From contig NZ_FMCW01000015.1 in the NCBI RefSeq assembly GCF_900091595.1, positions 124,001-188,000 of the forward strand: DNA of 64,000 bases. Direction: 5' to 3'. Made by a program: the position numbers and the translations under genes. How positions within the stretch are numbered: position 1 is the first letter of the stretch; every line of letters begins with the position of its first letter. Under the pieces are notes generated by a model, which saw nothing but the letters and a program-made list of their open reading frames with translations, was not told where the DNA came from and searched no databases. This document shows, in pieces, positions 24,902-32,784 of this stretch. The DNA is from Micromonospora haikouensis. GTDB lineage: Bacteria > Actinomycetota > Actinomycetes > Mycobacteriales > Micromonosporaceae.

Positions 24902-24942
24902 TTCAGTGGTTGAATTATTTGGCGGGCATGTGGCACTGTCAA
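24902..24942 (-). promoter_or_regulatory. xylA promoter and operator
   Basis: On the minus strand there is a perfect -35 TTGACA (24942-24937), a 17 bp spacer and a -10 AATAAT (24919-24914). The inverted repeat TTCA-N5-TGAA (24902-24914) covers the predicted start point and suits the adjacent ROK repressor. The A+T content here is much above the surroundings. Confidence 0.7.
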
Positions 24943-24945
24943 GGG

Positions 24946-26184
24946 GTGACCCGCCCCGCCCCTGTCCCCGGGGCGGTCCGCCAGGGCAGCCTGCGCGAGC
25001 TGAACCTCGCCGTGGTGCTCGGCCGGATCGCCGCCGCGCCCCGCCCACCGTCGCGGGCCGACGTGGCCGCCTCGACCGGCCTCACCCGGGCCACCGTCTC
25101 GGCCGTCGTCGACGACCTCATCGCCGGCCGGCTGGTCGCCGAGTCGGAGCCCGCGCCGCGCGCCGGGGCCGGCCGGCCGGCGCGCGGGCTGGTGCTGGCC
25201 GGATCCGGCCCCGCCGGCCTCGGGCTGGAGATCAACGTCGACTACCTGGCCGCCTGCGTGGTCGACCTCGCCGGCGAGGTCCGGCACCACACGGTGCGCC
25301 GCGCCGACCTGCGCCCGGTCTCCCCCGCCGACGCCCTCGCCCGGCTCGTCACGCTGGCCGCCGAGGCGCGGGCCGACGCCGAGGGGCAGGGCCTCACCCT
25401 GGCCGGGGTGGCCCTCGCCGTGCCCGGCCTGGTCGGCGACGCCGGGCTGGTCCGGCTCGCCCCGAACCTCGGCTGGCGGGACGTGGCCGTGCCCGAGCTG
25501 CTGGCCGGCCACCCGCCGCTGGCCGGGCCGGTGCCCGGGGTCCCGCCGCTGGTCGTCGACAACGAGGCCAATCTGGCCGCCGTGGGCGAGCTGCACGCCG
25601 ACCCGACCGGGCCGGCGAGCTTCCTGCACGTCTCCGGCGAGGTGGGCATCGGTGCCGGGATCGTCCTCGACGGCGCGCTGTTCCGGGGGGTACGCGGGTG
25701 GAGCGGCGAGATCGGTCACATCCCCGTCCAGCCGCAGGGGCGGCCCTGTCGCTGCGGCGGCCGGGGCTGCCTGGAGCAGTACGCGGGCCAGGAGGCCGTG
25801 CTCGCCGCCGCCGGGCTGGACCGGGCGGACCTGCCGGCGGACACGGCCGCCGCGCGGCTGGCCGACCTCGCCGCCGCCGGCCACCCCGCCGCCCTGGCAG
25901 CGCTGGCCGAGGCGGGGCAGGCCCTCGGGGTCGCGGTGGCGGGCGTGGTGAACCTGCTGGACCTGGACACCGTGGTCCTCGGGGGCGGCTACGCGCTCCT
26001 CACCCCCTGGCTGCGGCCGGCGGTGCTGGCCGAGGTGTCCCGGCGGGTGCTCACCGCCGGCTGGGCGCCGGTCACCGTACGCCCGTCGACGCTCGGCCCC
26101 GAGGCCGCCGTGGTCGGCGCGGCCGGCTCGGTCGTCCGCCGGATCGTCGCCGAACCGGTCGGCTGGCTGACCCGACAGGGCTGA
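24946..26184 (+). CDS. xylR: ROK-family xylose repressor
   Basis: A 412-residue ROK regulator. The N-terminal winged helix (SRADVAASTGLTRATVSAVVDDLI) binds DNA. The sugar-kinase-like part has the ROK signatures, including the zinc motif CRCGGRGCLEQY (near residue 265) and ASFLHVSGEVGIGAGIV. It is divergent from xylA and should repress the operon in the absence of xylose. Starts at GTG 24946 or ATG 24928 are both in frame. The former removes a stretch that overlaps the xylA -35 box. Confidence 0.88.
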   Translation: MTRPAPVPGAVRQGSLRELNLAVVLGRIAAAPRPPSRADVAASTGLTRATVSAVVDDLIAGRLVAESEPAPRAGAGRPARGLVLAGSGPAGLGLEINVDYLAACVVDLAGEVRHHTVRRADLRPVSPADALARLVTLAAEARADAEGQGLTLAGVALAVPGLVGDAGLVRLAPNLGWRDVAVPELLAGHPPLAGPVPGVPPLVVDNEANLAAVGELHADPTGPASFLHVSGEVGIGAGIVLDGALFRGVRGWSGEIGHIPVQPQGRPCRCGGRGCLEQYAGQEAVLAAAGLDRADLPADTAAARLADLAAAGHPAALAALAEAGQALGVAVAGVVNLLDLDTVVLGGGYALLTPWLRPAVLAEVSRRVLTAGWAPVTVRPSTLGPEAAVVGAAGSVVRRIVAEPVGWLTRQG

Positions 26185-26275
26185 CCTCCCCTTCCGCTCG
26201 ATGGGCGACCGTCGGAGCCCCTCGGTACCCTTGCCGGAAGGCAAGTTCTCGGCAGCGGAGGAGCGCACGACCAGC

Positions 26276-26320
26276 ATGCACACAGCGCCTCCGACCGGCG
26301 CGGCCGGCGACCGGCCGTGA
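26276..26320 (+). CDS. possible 14-residue leader peptide
   Basis: ATG 26276, 11 nt after GGAGGAG, opens a 14-codon frame that ends at 26320 and overlaps the phosphatase start codon by 4 nt (GTGA). That arrangement would couple translation of the phosphatase to the leader. No aromatic or rare-codon cluster is visible. It could be chance. Confidence 0.3.
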   Translation: MHTAPPTGAAGDRP

Positions 26321-27990
26321 CGACCATCCGACGGGGCGGTCTCGCCGGGCCGGTCAGCGGCGGCGGGCAGGCGTCCCGCCCGACGCACCGACGCACCGCC
26401 GAGCCCCCGCTCCCGGCCGACTCCGGCCTGGCCCGGGAGCTGCTCGACGGGCTCGCCGAGGCGGTCGTCACCACCGACCACGCCGGCATGGTCACCCTGC
26501 TCAACGCGATGGCGGGCGAACTGCTGCCGGAGCTCGCGCCGGGCGGCGAGCTGGCCGGATGCGCGGTGCCCGCCCTGGCCGGGGCGGCGGCGGCCGGCGC
26601 GGACACGTTCGACGCCGAGCACCACGGCCGGCGGTTGCACGGTGTCCGCCGCGCGCTGCGGGGCGGCCGGTTCGCCTGGTACGTGCGCGACGTCACCGAG
26701 GAGCGCGCCCGCACCGACGCCCTGCTGGCCGAGCGGTCGCGCACCACGTTCCTGGCCCAGGCCGGCAGCCGGCTCGGGCTCTCCCTGCACCGCGAGCAGA
26801 CCCTGCGGGCCGCGGCCACCCTCCCGGTGCCGTACCTCGCGGACGCGGCGCTGGTCGTGCACCGCCCGCCGCCCCCGGCCGGGGACGCCCCGCACTGGCT
26901 CCGGTACGCCGAGGGCGACCGGGGCCCGACGGCCGGGGTCGCGCCGGCGGGCCTGCCCCTGGCGGTGCCCGGCCTCGCCGAGGCGCTCGCCGGTGACCAC
27001 GCCGAGCCGAGCCCCTGGCTCGACGCCGAGCTGGCCGACCTCGGTGCCGTGCTGCCGGCGGGCTTCGGGCGGCCCGGCACCGTCCTGGTCAGCCCGCTGC
27101 TCGGCGCGGCCGGCGCCGCCGGGGCGCTGGTGCTCATCCGGAGGGCCGGGCGACCCGGCTTCGACGCCCGGGAGATCGAGCTGGCCCGGGAGTTCGCGGC
27201 GCGGGCCGGCGCCGCCCTGGCCACCGCCGAGCTCTACGGCGAGCAGGCCCACCTGGCGCGGGTGCTGCAGCACAGCCTCATGCCGCCCGAGCTGCCCACG
27301 ATCGGCGGCGTCACCCTCGCCGGCGGCTACCGGGCGGCCGGTGACAGCCTGCGCATCGGCGGGGACTTCTACGAGGTCTTCCCCACCGCCGACGGCGCGC
27401 TGTTCGCCCTCGGCGACGTCTGCGGCAAGGGCGTCGGGGCGGCCGTGCTCACCGGTCGCGTCCGCCAGTCCCTCCAGACGCTGCGCCTGGTCGAGCAGCG
27501 CCCGCTGGAGCTGATGCGGCTGCTCAACCGGGCCCTGTTCGACGCGCCGGACGCAGCCCGGCGCAGCCACTTCACCACCGTCCTGCTCGGCACCCTCACG
27601 CCCCGGTCCGACGGGGGCCTGCTGGTCCGTGTCGCGGGCGGCGGCCACCCGTCGCCGCTGGTCGTCCGGGCCGACGGCACCGTCGAGCAGGTCCGGGTGG
27701 GTGGCATGCCGATCGGGGCGCTCGCCGCCCCCCGGTTCGCCGAGACGGAGGTCCGCCTCGCCCCCGGCGAGGTGCTGCTCGCCTACACCGACGGGGTGAC
27801 CGAGGCCCGGGGCGGCGCGGGCGAGGTCGACATGTTCGGCGACGAGCGGCTGCGCCGGGCGGTCGCGTCGGGGGCCGGGCTACCGCCCGCCGCCCTGGTC
27901 GACCGGGTGCTCCAGCTCGTCGACGAGTGGCTCGACGGGCAGGCCCACGACGACATCGCGATGCTCGCCGTGCGGGCGGGCGGCCGGTGA
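26317..27990 (+). CDS. SpoIIE-type PP2C phosphatase with PAS and GAF sensor domains
   Basis: A 557-residue predicted cytoplasmic serine phosphatase of the RsbU/SpoIIE class, which dephosphorylates anti-sigma-factor antagonists. Domains are an N-terminal disordered 35 residues, a PAS-like domain (38-130), a GAF-like domain (about 150-305) and PP2C (about 325-555). Metal-binding motifs are present: GGDFYE, LGDVCGKG, YTDGVTEA and HDDIAMLAV. The GGDFYD Asp is replaced by Glu. GTG 26317 overlaps a small upstream frame. The last 4 nt overlap the B12-binding gene, so the two products are made together. Confidence 0.85.
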   Translation: MTTIRRGGLAGPVSGGGQASRPTHRRTAEPPLPADSGLARELLDGLAEAVVTTDHAGMVTLLNAMAGELLPELAPGGELAGCAVPALAGAAAAGADTFDAEHHGRRLHGVRRALRGGRFAWYVRDVTEERARTDALLAERSRTTFLAQAGSRLGLSLHREQTLRAAATLPVPYLADAALVVHRPPPPAGDAPHWLRYAEGDRGPTAGVAPAGLPLAVPGLAEALAGDHAEPSPWLDAELADLGAVLPAGFGRPGTVLVSPLLGAAGAAGALVLIRRAGRPGFDAREIELAREFAARAGAALATAELYGEQAHLARVLQHSLMPPELPTIGGVTLAGGYRAAGDSLRIGGDFYEVFPTADGALFALGDVCGKGVGAAVLTGRVRQSLQTLRLVEQRPLELMRLLNRALFDAPDAARRSHFTTVLLGTLTPRSDGGLLVRVAGGGHPSPLVVRADGTVEQVRVGGMPIGALAAPRFAETEVRLAPGEVLLAYTDGVTEARGGAGEVDMFGDERLRRAVASGAGLPPAALVDRVLQLVDEWLDGQAHDDIAMLAVRAGGR

Positions 27991-29006
27991 CGACCGCGTC
28001 CCCCGTCGCCGCCGGGCCGGGGGCGGCGGCGGTCGAGGCGTACCTCGCCTGCCTGGACGCCGCCGACCACCCGGCGGCCGTCGAACTCGCCCTCGACCTG
28101 CTCGACGCCGGGGCCAGCGTCGCGGACGTCCTGGTGGACGTGGTGGCCGTGGCGCAGCGGGAGATCGGCCTGCGCTGGTCGGCCGGGCGGTGGAGCGTCG
28201 CCCAGGAGCACGCCGCCACGCACGTCAGCGAGCTGGTCGTCGCCGCCGTCGGCGCGCGGACCACCGGCCGGCCGGCGCGCGGCCACGTGGTGCTGGCCTG
28301 CGTGGAGGGCGAGTGGCACGCGCTGGCCGCCCGCATCGTCGCCGAGGTGGTCCGCGCCGCGGGCTGGCGGGTGACCTTCCTCGGCGCCAGCGTCCCCGCC
28401 CGCCACCTGGTCTCCTACCTGCACCAGACCGGGCCGGACGCGGTGCTGCTGAGCTGCGTGCAGCCGAGCCGGTTGGTCCGGGCCGGGCGCACGATCGAGG
28501 CGTGCCGCTCGGCCGGGGTCCCGGTGGTCGCCGGCGGCCCGGGGTTCGGCCCCGACGGCCGGTGGGCCGCCGCCGTGGGGGCGGCGGCGTGGGGCGCGTC
28601 CGCCCGCGACGCGGCCCGGCTGCTGGAGACGGACCTCTTCGCCGGGCACACCGGCCCGCCGCCCGCGGTGGGCGGCGACGAGTACGCCGCGGTGCTGCGC
28701 CGACGACGCGACGTCGTGCAGTTCGCCCTGCGCGCGGTGGCCCCGCCCGAGGCGGAGGCCGACCAGTTCGCCGCCGCCGTCGGGCACCTGGTGGACGCGC
28801 TGGCCGCCGCGATCCGGGTCGGCGATCCGCAGCTCCTGCTCGACCACACGACGTGGCAGGCCGGCGTGCTGGCGGCCCGGGGCGAGGGCCGCGAGCCGCT
28901 GTTGGACGCCGTGCTGGCGGCCTGCGGCACCGTCCTGGCGGACCACCCCCGCGCGTGCGAGCACCTGCGCTGGGCCCGCGAGATGCAAGGAAGGGCCCCC
29001 TGTTAA
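27987..29006 (+). CDS. B12-binding protein with CarH-like light-sensor motif, no DNA-binding domain
   Basis: A 339-residue protein. Residues 15-90 form a helical bundle with W64-x9-E74-H75, the motif that caps adenosylcobalamin in CarH/LitR photoreceptors. Residues 98-225 form a Rossmann B12 domain with E109-W-H111-x-x-A, where His111 is the expected lower axial ligand. Residue 65 is Ser, so the CarH His next to the Trp is absent. The last 100 residues are helical and unassigned. GTG 27987 overlaps the phosphatase gene by 4 nt (GTGA). There is no MerR domain, so signalling is probably to the coupled phosphatase. The final residues QGRAPC and the stop codon are encoded by repeat copy 2. Confidence 0.8.
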   Translation: MTTASPVAAGPGAAAVEAYLACLDAADHPAAVELALDLLDAGASVADVLVDVVAVAQREIGLRWSAGRWSVAQEHAATHVSELVVAAVGARTTGRPARGHVVLACVEGEWHALAARIVAEVVRAAGWRVTFLGASVPARHLVSYLHQTGPDAVLLSCVQPSRLVRAGRTIEACRSAGVPVVAGGPGFGPDGRWAAAVGAAAWGASARDAARLLETDLFAGHTGPPPAVGGDEYAAVLRRRRDVVQFALRAVAPPEAEADQFAAAVGHLVDALAAAIRVGDPQLLLDHTTWQAGVLAARGEGREPLLDAVLAACGTVLADHPRACEHLRWAREMQGRAPC

Positions 29007-29040
29007 CGCTTTCTGTATAGGAAGGGCCCCCTCCTAACAC
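28987..29040. repeat. GGGCCCC hairpin element, copy 2
   Basis: A 54 nt copy of the element (left arm as in copy 1, loop TAACGCTTTCTGT, right arm AGGAAGGGCCCCCTCCT). It overlaps the end of the B12-binding gene and supplies its last six codons and TAA stop. It lies between convergent genes. Confidence 0.8.
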
Positions 29041-29077
29041 CTGCCGTGCTGGAGGAGGCGCGCCGCGTCGGGCGGGC

Positions 29078-29133
29078 GTCAGGCGGTGCGGCCGTCGGGC
29101 GGCCGTCAGGCGGTGCGGGGTCAGGCGGTGCGG
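29078..29133. repeat. three in-frame copies of a stop-spanning 14-mer
   Basis: GTCAGGCGGTGCGG occurs at 29078, 29105 and 29120. On the minus strand each encodes Arg-Thr-Ala followed by TGA. The third is the actual end of the MarR gene. Spacings of 27 and 15 nt keep them in the same frame. Confidence 0.6.
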
Positions 29134-29801
29134 GCTACCTGCGGGTCGCCGGCCGACCAGCCGCCGCCCGCGGTGGCGTCGCCGGGCCAGCCGCCCGGGG
29201 CCGGGTCCGTCGCCGGTCGGCCGCGCGGCACGCCCCCGGTCGCCCACCCGGCCGGGTGCTCCCCCGCCGGCCAGCCCTGTCCGGGCGGCGGAGTCCACTC
29301 GTCCGGCCGGGCCTCGGCGGCTAACTCCGCCGTCGGCGGCTCCGGCGGGTGCCGCAGCCGGGCGACCTCGTCGAACTCCTGGAGCCCGCCGAGCAGGGCC
29401 TGCCGCCCCTCGGGGGTCATCCCGGACAGGATCGCCGCCAGCCGCTGCCGGCGGTCGGCCCGCAGCTCGGCGAGGAGCTTCTCGGCCTCCTGGGTGAGGT
29501 GCAGGGAGATCTCCCGCCGGTCGGACCGGCCCGGCTCGCGCTCCAGCATGCCCGCCGCCACGAGCCGGTCGCAGAGCCGGCTGGCCGAGGAGAGCAGCAT
29601 GTCGAGCAGCGTGGCCAGCCGACGCAGGTTGATCCCGTCGTGCTGCTCGACCACCATGACGGCGCGCAGTTGCGCCCCGGAGAGCCGGCTGGTGGTGCGC
29701 TCGCGCGCCGCCTCGAAGACCGTGAGCAGGGTGCCGGCCGCCGCGTCGAGGGCGGCGGCCATACTCGCTTCTGGTCCGTGCGGACCGTGTTCTTCGGTCA
29801 T
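29121..29801 (-). CDS. MarR-family regulator with long Pro/Gly-rich tail
   Basis: A 226-residue predicted transcription factor. Residues 15-140 form the winged-helix MarR fold (TTSRLSGAQLRAVMVVEQ, then the recognition region SSASRLCDRLVAAGMLEREP and the wing RREISLHL). The last 65 residues are a Pro/Gly/Trp-rich tail, unusual for the family, with an in-frame end repeat. It is divergent from the second phosphatase gene by 60 nt and probably regulates it. ATG 29801 is the first sensible start. Confidence 0.82.
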   Translation of the reverse strand: MTEEHGPHGPEASMAAALDAAAGTLLTVFEAARERTTSRLSGAQLRAVMVVEQHDGINLRRLATLLDMLLSSASRLCDRLVAAGMLEREPGRSDRREISLHLTQEAEKLLAELRADRRQRLAAILSGMTPEGRQALLGGLQEFDEVARLRHPPEPPTAELAAEARPDEWTPPPGQGWPAGEHPAGWATGGVPRGRPATDPAPGGWPGDATAGGGWSAGDPQVARTA

Positions 29802-29861
29802 GTTGGGCAAGAGACTACCCGGCGTCCCTGGTCGCCGGCCCCTCCGAACAGAGGAGTGACG

Positions 29862-30992
29862 ATGAGCGGTGCGGAAGACCGGGCCCGTCGTACCCTGACC
29901 GAGGCGCCCGCCGACCTGCTGGTCGACCGGCTCGCCGGGGAACTCCTGCGGTCGTACGGGATCACGGAGGTCGAACTCTTCCAGGTCGACTACCGCCTCT
30001 CGGCGCTGCTGCCGCTCACCGAGGGTGAACCGATCGAGGGCCCGGGGCACCCCGCCTGGCGCTGCTTCGACCACCAGGAGCCGATCGTCACCGAGCGGAC
30101 CGGCTACCTCCCGGTCAGCATGCGCGGCGACCGGCGGGGGGTGCTCCGGGTGTCGCCGGTGCCCGGCGATCCGGCCGTCGTGGGCGAGCTGCTCGGGGTG
30201 GCCACCGCGCTGGGCCACGAGCTGGTCGCCGTGAACGAGGGCACGGACGTCTACCGGGCCGCCCGCCGCAGCCGCCGGCTCACCCTCGCCGCCGAGATGC
30301 AGTGGGAGCTGCTGCCCGGGCGCAGCCGGATCCGCCCGTCCTTCAGCCTCGCCGGCCAGCTCGAACCGGCGTACGCGGTGCGGGGCGACAGCTTCGACTG
30401 GTCCGACGACGGGCACCGGCTGTGGCTGTCGACGATCAACGGGATGGGCGAGGGGGTGCAGGCCTCCGTGCTGACCGCCCTGGCCACGCACGCCCTGCGC
30501 AACGCCCGCCGGGCGGGGCTGGGCCTGGCCGACCAGGCCGCCCTCGCCGACCAGGCCGTGTACGCGCTGCACCGGGGCGAGCAGCACGTCTCGGCGCTGC
30601 TGCTGGAGCTGGACCTGGCCGGCGGCGTGATGACGGTGGTCGACGCGGGCTCGCCGCGGCTGGTGCTGCTGCGCGGCGGGGAGGTGGTGGAGCAGCCGCT
30701 GGAGGCGCAGTTCCCGCTCGGCATGTTCGACGGCACCGACTACCGGGAGCAGCAGTTCACGCTGCGCCGCGGCGACCGGCTCTTCGTGCTCAGCGACGGC
30801 GTGGTCGAGGCGACCGGGCAGAACGTCCGGTACGGCGAGACCGCGCTGGACCGGTTCCTGCGCCGGACCGGCCCGATGGAGCCGCTGGACGCGGTGCGGT
30901 CGCTGATCGGCGACCTGCGGGCGTTCGTCGCCGGTGACCTGGTCGACGACGCGGTGGTGGTCTGCCTCGACTGGACGGGCCCGCAGCCCTGA
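29862..30992 (+). CDS. SpoIIE-like PP2C phosphatase, one metal-site Asp replaced
   Basis: A 376-residue protein related to RsbU/SpoIIE phosphatases. The N-terminal half (about 20-130) looks like a divergent GAF sensor. The PP2C domain runs from about 135 to 375. The motif GDSFD keeps Asp176, VLSDGVVEA and DDAVVVCLDW are intact, but the usual GDVxGxG is INGMGEG, with Asn193 in place of a metal-binding Asp. It may therefore be a weak or inactive phosphatase that acts by binding. GAGGAG precedes ATG 29862. Confidence 0.78.
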   Translation: MSGAEDRARRTLTEAPADLLVDRLAGELLRSYGITEVELFQVDYRLSALLPLTEGEPIEGPGHPAWRCFDHQEPIVTERTGYLPVSMRGDRRGVLRVSPVPGDPAVVGELLGVATALGHELVAVNEGTDVYRAARRSRRLTLAAEMQWELLPGRSRIRPSFSLAGQLEPAYAVRGDSFDWSDDGHRLWLSTINGMGEGVQASVLTALATHALRNARRAGLGLADQAALADQAVYALHRGEQHVSALLLELDLAGGVMTVVDAGSPRLVLLRGGEVVEQPLEAQFPLGMFDGTDYREQQFTLRRGDRLFVLSDGVVEATGQNVRYGETALDRFLRRTGPMEPLDAVRSLIGDLRAFVAGDLVDDAVVVCLDWTGPQP

Positions 30993-31044
30993 CCGGCCCG
31001 GTTCCCGGGTCGGCGCGACGCCGGCCCGGGACACCCCACGTCCG

Positions 31045-31100
31045 GTACGCGCCCCGGCTGCGCACCACCGGTCAGTACGCGCCCCGGCTGCGCACCACCG
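31045..31100. repeat. 26 nt direct repeat spanning the glycosyltransferase stop codon
   Basis: The 26 nt at 31075-31100, encoding the last eight codons of the gene on the minus strand, are repeated exactly at 31045-31070 just beyond its TGA. The period is 30 nt, so the copy is in frame. Confidence 0.7.
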
Positions 31101-32556
31101 CGCCGAAGGTCTTCCACAGGATGGTCAGGTCGGCGGCGAGCGACCAGTTCTCCACGTAGTAGAGGTCGAGCCGGATGCCGTCCTCCCAGCTCAGGTCGGA
31201 CCGGCCGCTGACCTGCCAGAGGCCGGTCATCCCGGGCTTGACCAGCAGCCGGCGGGCCACGTCGCCGTCGTAGCGGGCCACCTCGGAGGGCAGCGGCGGG
31301 CGCGGGCCGACCAGGCTCATCTGCCCGAGCAGCACGTTGGCGAGCTGGGGCAGCTCGTCGAGCGACCACTTGCGCAGCACCCGACCGACCCGGGTCACCC
31401 GGGGGTCGTCGCGCATCTTGAACATGAGGCCGTCGGTCTCGTTGCGGGTCGTCAGCTCGGCGAGCAGGGCGTCGGCGTTGACCACCATCGTGCGGAACTT
31501 GAACACCCCGAACTCGCGGCCGCCCTGGCCGACCCGGGTCTGCCGGAACAGCACCGGCCCCCGGTTGTCGAGTTTGATCGCCAGGGCGATCACGGCCAGC
31601 AGCGGCAGCAGCAGGGCCAGCGCCACGGCGGCGGCGGACCGGTCGACGAAGCCCTTGACCAGCTTGCGGGCCCCCCGGAACTCGGGGGCCTCCACGTGGA
31701 TCAGGGGCAGGCCGGCGACCGGCCGGGTGTGGATGCGGGGGCCGGCCACGTCGGTGAGCGCGGGCGCGACGACGAGGTCGACGCCGGTGCCCTCCAGCTG
31801 CCAGCCGAGCCGCCGCAGCCGGGTCGCGGTCAGCTCGCCGGAGGCGGTGACGGCCACGGTGTCCGCGCCGATCGCGGTGGCCGCCTCGGGGATGCCCCGG
31901 AACGAGCCGACGACCGGCACGTCGCCGAGCCGCTGCGGCACCGGCGCGAGCAGCGCGTCCGGGATGCAGGCGCCCACCACGTGGTAGCCGGCGTACGGCT
32001 CGCGGCGCAGCTGGTGGACCAGCTCCAGCACGTGCGCGGTGTCGCCGACCACCAGGACCTTGCGGGACCAGCCGCGCCCCCGGGACCGGGCCCGGTGCAG
32101 CCGCTTGCGGGCGGCGAACCGGGCCACCTCCAGGCCCAGCATGCCGACGGCGAACGAGATGGCCAGGAAGCCCCGGGACACGCCGACGTCGGCGATGTAG
32201 CCGGCGATGGCGGTGCCGCCGGCGAGGCGGAGGCTGGCGCTGCCGACCCGCCGGTACTCGTCGGCGCCGTAGCCGAGCACCCGGTCGTCGTAGCAGCGCA
32301 GGACCTTGAGCGAGAGCAGCCACGTGAGCAGCAGCACGGGGGCCACCACGACGTACGGGATCTTCGAGCCCACCGGCTCCTCGTCGCCGAAGCGGGCGAC
32401 GTAGCCGATCAGCACCGCGACGGCCAGGACGGCGGTGTCCAGCACGACCAGCATGCGAACGTACGCCCGCTCGTCGACGCGGGCCACGGGCCCGCCCCGG
32501 TCCGCCCCAGGCCGCGGCGGCGTCCTGGTGGCGGTCAACAGCGTCGCCGACGTCAC
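31072..32556 (-). CDS. polyprenyl-phosphate sugar-1-phosphate transferase (WbaP/WcaJ type)
   Basis: A 494-residue membrane enzyme that starts exopolysaccharide repeat units by moving a sugar phosphate onto undecaprenyl phosphate. It has four N-terminal transmembrane helices (about 35-160), a NAD-fold CoA-binding-like middle (VLVVGDTAHVLELVHQL), a fifth membrane segment, and the catalytic bacterial sugar transferase domain (FKFRTMV, DELPQLANVLLGQMSLVGPRP, KPGMTGLWQVSGR). GTG 32556 follows GGGGAGGG. No other polysaccharide gene is adjacent. Its 3' end shows an in-frame duplication. Confidence 0.9.
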   Translation of the reverse strand: MTSATLLTATRTPPRPGADRGGPVARVDERAYVRMLVVLDTAVLAVAVLIGYVARFGDEEPVGSKIPYVVVAPVLLLTWLLSLKVLRCYDDRVLGYGADEYRRVGSASLRLAGGTAIAGYIADVGVSRGFLAISFAVGMLGLEVARFAARKRLHRARSRGRGWSRKVLVVGDTAHVLELVHQLRREPYAGYHVVGACIPDALLAPVPQRLGDVPVVGSFRGIPEAATAIGADTVAVTASGELTATRLRRLGWQLEGTGVDLVVAPALTDVAGPRIHTRPVAGLPLIHVEAPEFRGARKLVKGFVDRSAAAVALALLLPLLAVIALAIKLDNRGPVLFRQTRVGQGGREFGVFKFRTMVVNADALLAELTTRNETDGLMFKMRDDPRVTRVGRVLRKWSLDELPQLANVLLGQMSLVGPRPPLPSEVARYDGDVARRLLVKPGMTGLWQVSGRSDLSWEDGIRLDLYYVENWSLAADLTILWKTFGAVVRSRGAY

Positions 32557-32784
32557 CGGCCCTCCCCACTCTGCTGAGAAAGGCCCCGGTCGTTGCTCGG
32601 TCTCCCCAACGGGACCGACGGCGCCGGAGCACCTCGACATCTTCTCTTAACAACTATGGCCACCAACTACTTCGGACGTATTGCCGTCAGTTTGCTGGCG
32701 GACGGGTGCGACAGGTGGCTTGGCGCAACGGTTTCCCGCGCGACGAGCCACCGTCGCTGATTCGGGACTCAGTATGGTGCACGG

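Noticed and set aside
29862..30992. Pseudogene call for the second phosphatase
   Set aside because: The reading frame is intact with a good ribosome-binding site and only one metal residue is changed. It is better described as altered.
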